Assembly (NCBI GenBank): GCA_947375085.1
Contig: CANCEQ010000138.1
Location: 1 to 8,124 of the forward strand
Reading direction: 5' to 3'
From: Flavobacteriales bacterium
GTDB lineage: Bacteria > Bacteroidota > Bacteroidia > Flavobacteriales > Crocinitomicaceae
DNA: 8,124 nucleotides
The stretch's first letter is position 1. Each line of letters begins with the position of its first letter. This document shows positions 6,968-8,124 of the stretch, piece by piece. The position numbers and the translations under genes were made by a program. Below the pieces are notes generated by a model that did not search any database, was not told the DNA's origin, and saw nothing but the letters and a program-made list of their open reading frames with translations.

Positions 6968-7891
6968 TTAATTGTTAATTTTTAATCCTTCAGGCATTGG
7001 AAGTGATAATGATTCAAGATGTAATTTGATTGGACACAATCCCTTTTCTTTTCTTCTTTCATCTAATTTATCGACTTCAAAAACACGTATTTTATTGTAT
7101 TCAGGAAAATATCTATAATAAGAAAATAATGTTCCGTAACAGATAGGTTGATTCATTTCAAAATTATAAAAATCTTCAAATCCAGTTAAAAAATCGAGAG
7201 GGATTTCACCCTTTTTGATTGCATCATTTATGTAGGGTTTAATTTGAATCCACAAAGTATTATTATAATATTCTAAACCTCTATGATGCCATAAAATCAA
7301 CCAAACATAATTAAAATTGTAATATCCTACCGTATTTCGAGTAGGAAAGCCTTTTTTACGCGTTAAATCAAGTAAATTTATAAAATTCAAAGAGTCAATT
7401 GTTTTCATAAATAATTTTTGAAGCTCCGAATTTTTTAATGAATCTTTCGAAAGATTCAAATATGAATTTCGTATTTTTTGATCTATATACTTCATATTAT
7501 TAATAGCATCAACCCATTCTCTATCTAATTGATTTGAATAAATTAAATAAATAGAATCTTTCTTATGAAGGTAATTTTCCCAGTAAGGTGTGGTTTTGAA
7601 ATTTGTTAAATTAATTTCCTTGATTTTATCAGTTGTTAAACCTCTTAAAGTTCCTTGACATAAAAGATGATAGGTTAATGAATCATGTTGTAAAGAAGAA
7701 GCACATAAAATAGCATTTAAATAATCGAAAGGTGTTGATTCTTTAAAACTTAATACCTGTAAATAATTGCTTAATGCTTCTAATGTATCTTTTTTGTTTA
7801 AGTTAATTTCAGCTTTTGTTATTAAACAATCATACTCATTTTGTGAAAACGAATAAAAGGGGAAAAGCAAAATAAATATGATAAGTTTCAT
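6968..7891 (-). CDS. Exported protein with TPR-like N-terminus and DUF6624-like C-terminal domain
   Basis: A 307-residue protein with an N-terminal signal peptide (MKLIIFILLFPFYSFS, cut near residue 16-17). Residues about 20-90 are helical and TPR-like (KAEINLNKKDTLEALSNYLQVL, FDYLNAILCASS). Residues about 130-292 resemble, from memory, the DUF6624 pattern in order: a D-Q-x-x-R type element (IDQKIRNSY, 136-144), an N-x-x-x-L element (INLLDL, 171-176), a G-x-P-T...G segment (KGFPTRNTVGYY, 180-191), a W-L-I-L-x-H-H motif (197-203), an acidic F/Y-rich stretch (236-245), P-I-C-Y-G-T (249-254) and a D-x-x-x-x-R-x-x-x-G-L-x-P end (276-287). DUF6624 has no established biochemical function that I know of; the paired histidines and Cys-Tyr-Gly-Thr are candidate functional residues (inference). 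The start is the first ATG, directly before the signal peptide. Upstream gap 35 bases, downstream 90, so it may share a transcript with its neighbours. Composition is very AT-rich (one sampled line 12/60 GC). Confidence 0.7.
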   Translation of the reverse strand: MKLIIFILLFPFYSFSQNEYDCLITKAEINLNKKDTLEALSNYLQVLSFKESTPFDYLNAILCASSLQHDSLTYHLLCQGTLRGLTTDKIKEINLTNFKTTPYWENYLHKKDSIYLIYSNQLDREWVDAINNMKYIDQKIRNSYLNLSKDSLKNSELQKLFMKTIDSLNFINLLDLTRKKGFPTRNTVGYYNFNYVWLILWHHRGLEYYNNTLWIQIKPYINDAIKKGEIPLDFLTGFEDFYNFEMNQPICYGTLFSYYRYFPEYNKIRVFEVDKLDERRKEKGLCPIKLHLESLSLPMPEGLKINN

Positions 7892-7926
7892 ATTACTAAT
7901 TATTTAGGTATTAAAAAGGTGTTCAG

Positions 7927-8124
7927 TTATTCAGTAATAAGTTCAAAAGCAAAATCATATAAACTATCATGATAGGCCAAACTGGTATTGATTGCTTTTT
8001 TTCTTCCTTTCACATAATGGTTTAAAACACCAGTTAATTGTTTTACTTTTTTTGTTTCAAATAAAACATATTCACCGTATTTCTTTCGATGACCATCTCC
8101 GTTTTCAATATCTTTTTGAAGTTT
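7927..8124 (-). CDS. Unrecognised protein, C-terminal 65 residues (5' end outside window)
   Basis: Reading the minus strand from the right edge, the frame is open for 65 codons and ends in TAA at 7927-7929. It lacks a start within the window because the gene continues beyond base 8124. The visible peptide is soluble and charged: a Gly/His/Lys-rich segment (ENGDGHRKKYGEYVLF), a basic stretch (HYVKGRKKAINTS), then YHDSLYDFAFELITE. No hydrophobic helix or recognisable motif is present, and I do not assign a family. Its stop lies 35 bases upstream of the DUF6624-like gene on the same strand, so the two may be cotranscribed. That this is real coding sequence is supported by the uninterrupted frame, plausible composition and tight same-strand spacing, not by homology. 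Confidence 0.6.
   Translation of the reverse strand, partial: KLQKDIENGDGHRKKYGEYVLFETKKVKQLTGVLNHYVKGRKKAINTSLAYHDSLYDFAFELITE

Overview
The window looks like a chromosomal segment of a low-GC Bacteroidota, most likely Flavobacteriales and possibly a Crocinitomicaceae/Fluviicola-like organism (inference). The support is: a C-terminal domain of the gliding-motility / type IX secretion (T9SS) type-B sorting class; an ECF sigma factor next to a single-pass anti-sigma-like protein of flavobacterial style; three successive exported proteins with short N-terminal signal peptides ending in S/T-Q; AT-rich codon use; and no strong Shine-Dalgarno sequences.

Left part (1-1111, + strand): the 3' end of an ECF sigma-70 gene (region 4 helix-turn-helix) overlaps by 8 bases a 288-residue membrane protein. 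That protein has a short cytoplasmic N-terminus, one transmembrane helix, a long Thr/Lys/Glu-rich linker and a C-terminal CHU_C-type domain. By position and topology it is the likely anti-sigma regulator. Its periplasmic end carries a domain normally used as a T9SS secretion/anchoring signal, which is the most interesting object in the window.

Middle and right part (1113-8124, - strand): four genes read leftwards, in transcription order. They are (i) the 3' end of an unrecognised gene cut by the window edge; (ii) an exported 307-residue protein with a TPR-like N-terminus and a C-terminal half resembling DUF6624; (iii) an exported 609-residue TPR solenoid protein; and (iv) a 1274-residue exported protein with scattered MORN_2/YwqK-type repeats. 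Gaps are 35, 90 and 110 bases, with no convincing terminator in any of them, so co-transcription is possible. The MORN gene ends tail-to-tail with the anti-sigma gene, with one base between the stop codons.

Sampled base composition is uneven. The sigma/anti-sigma pair and the TPR gene sit near 37-38% GC in sampled lines, while the interior of the MORN gene and the DUF6624-like gene sit near 20-25%. This suggests a core-like TPR gene flanked by faster-evolving or acquired genes. I see no RNA gene, insertion sequence, CRISPR array or attachment site, and no gene-free stretch longer than about 110 bases.
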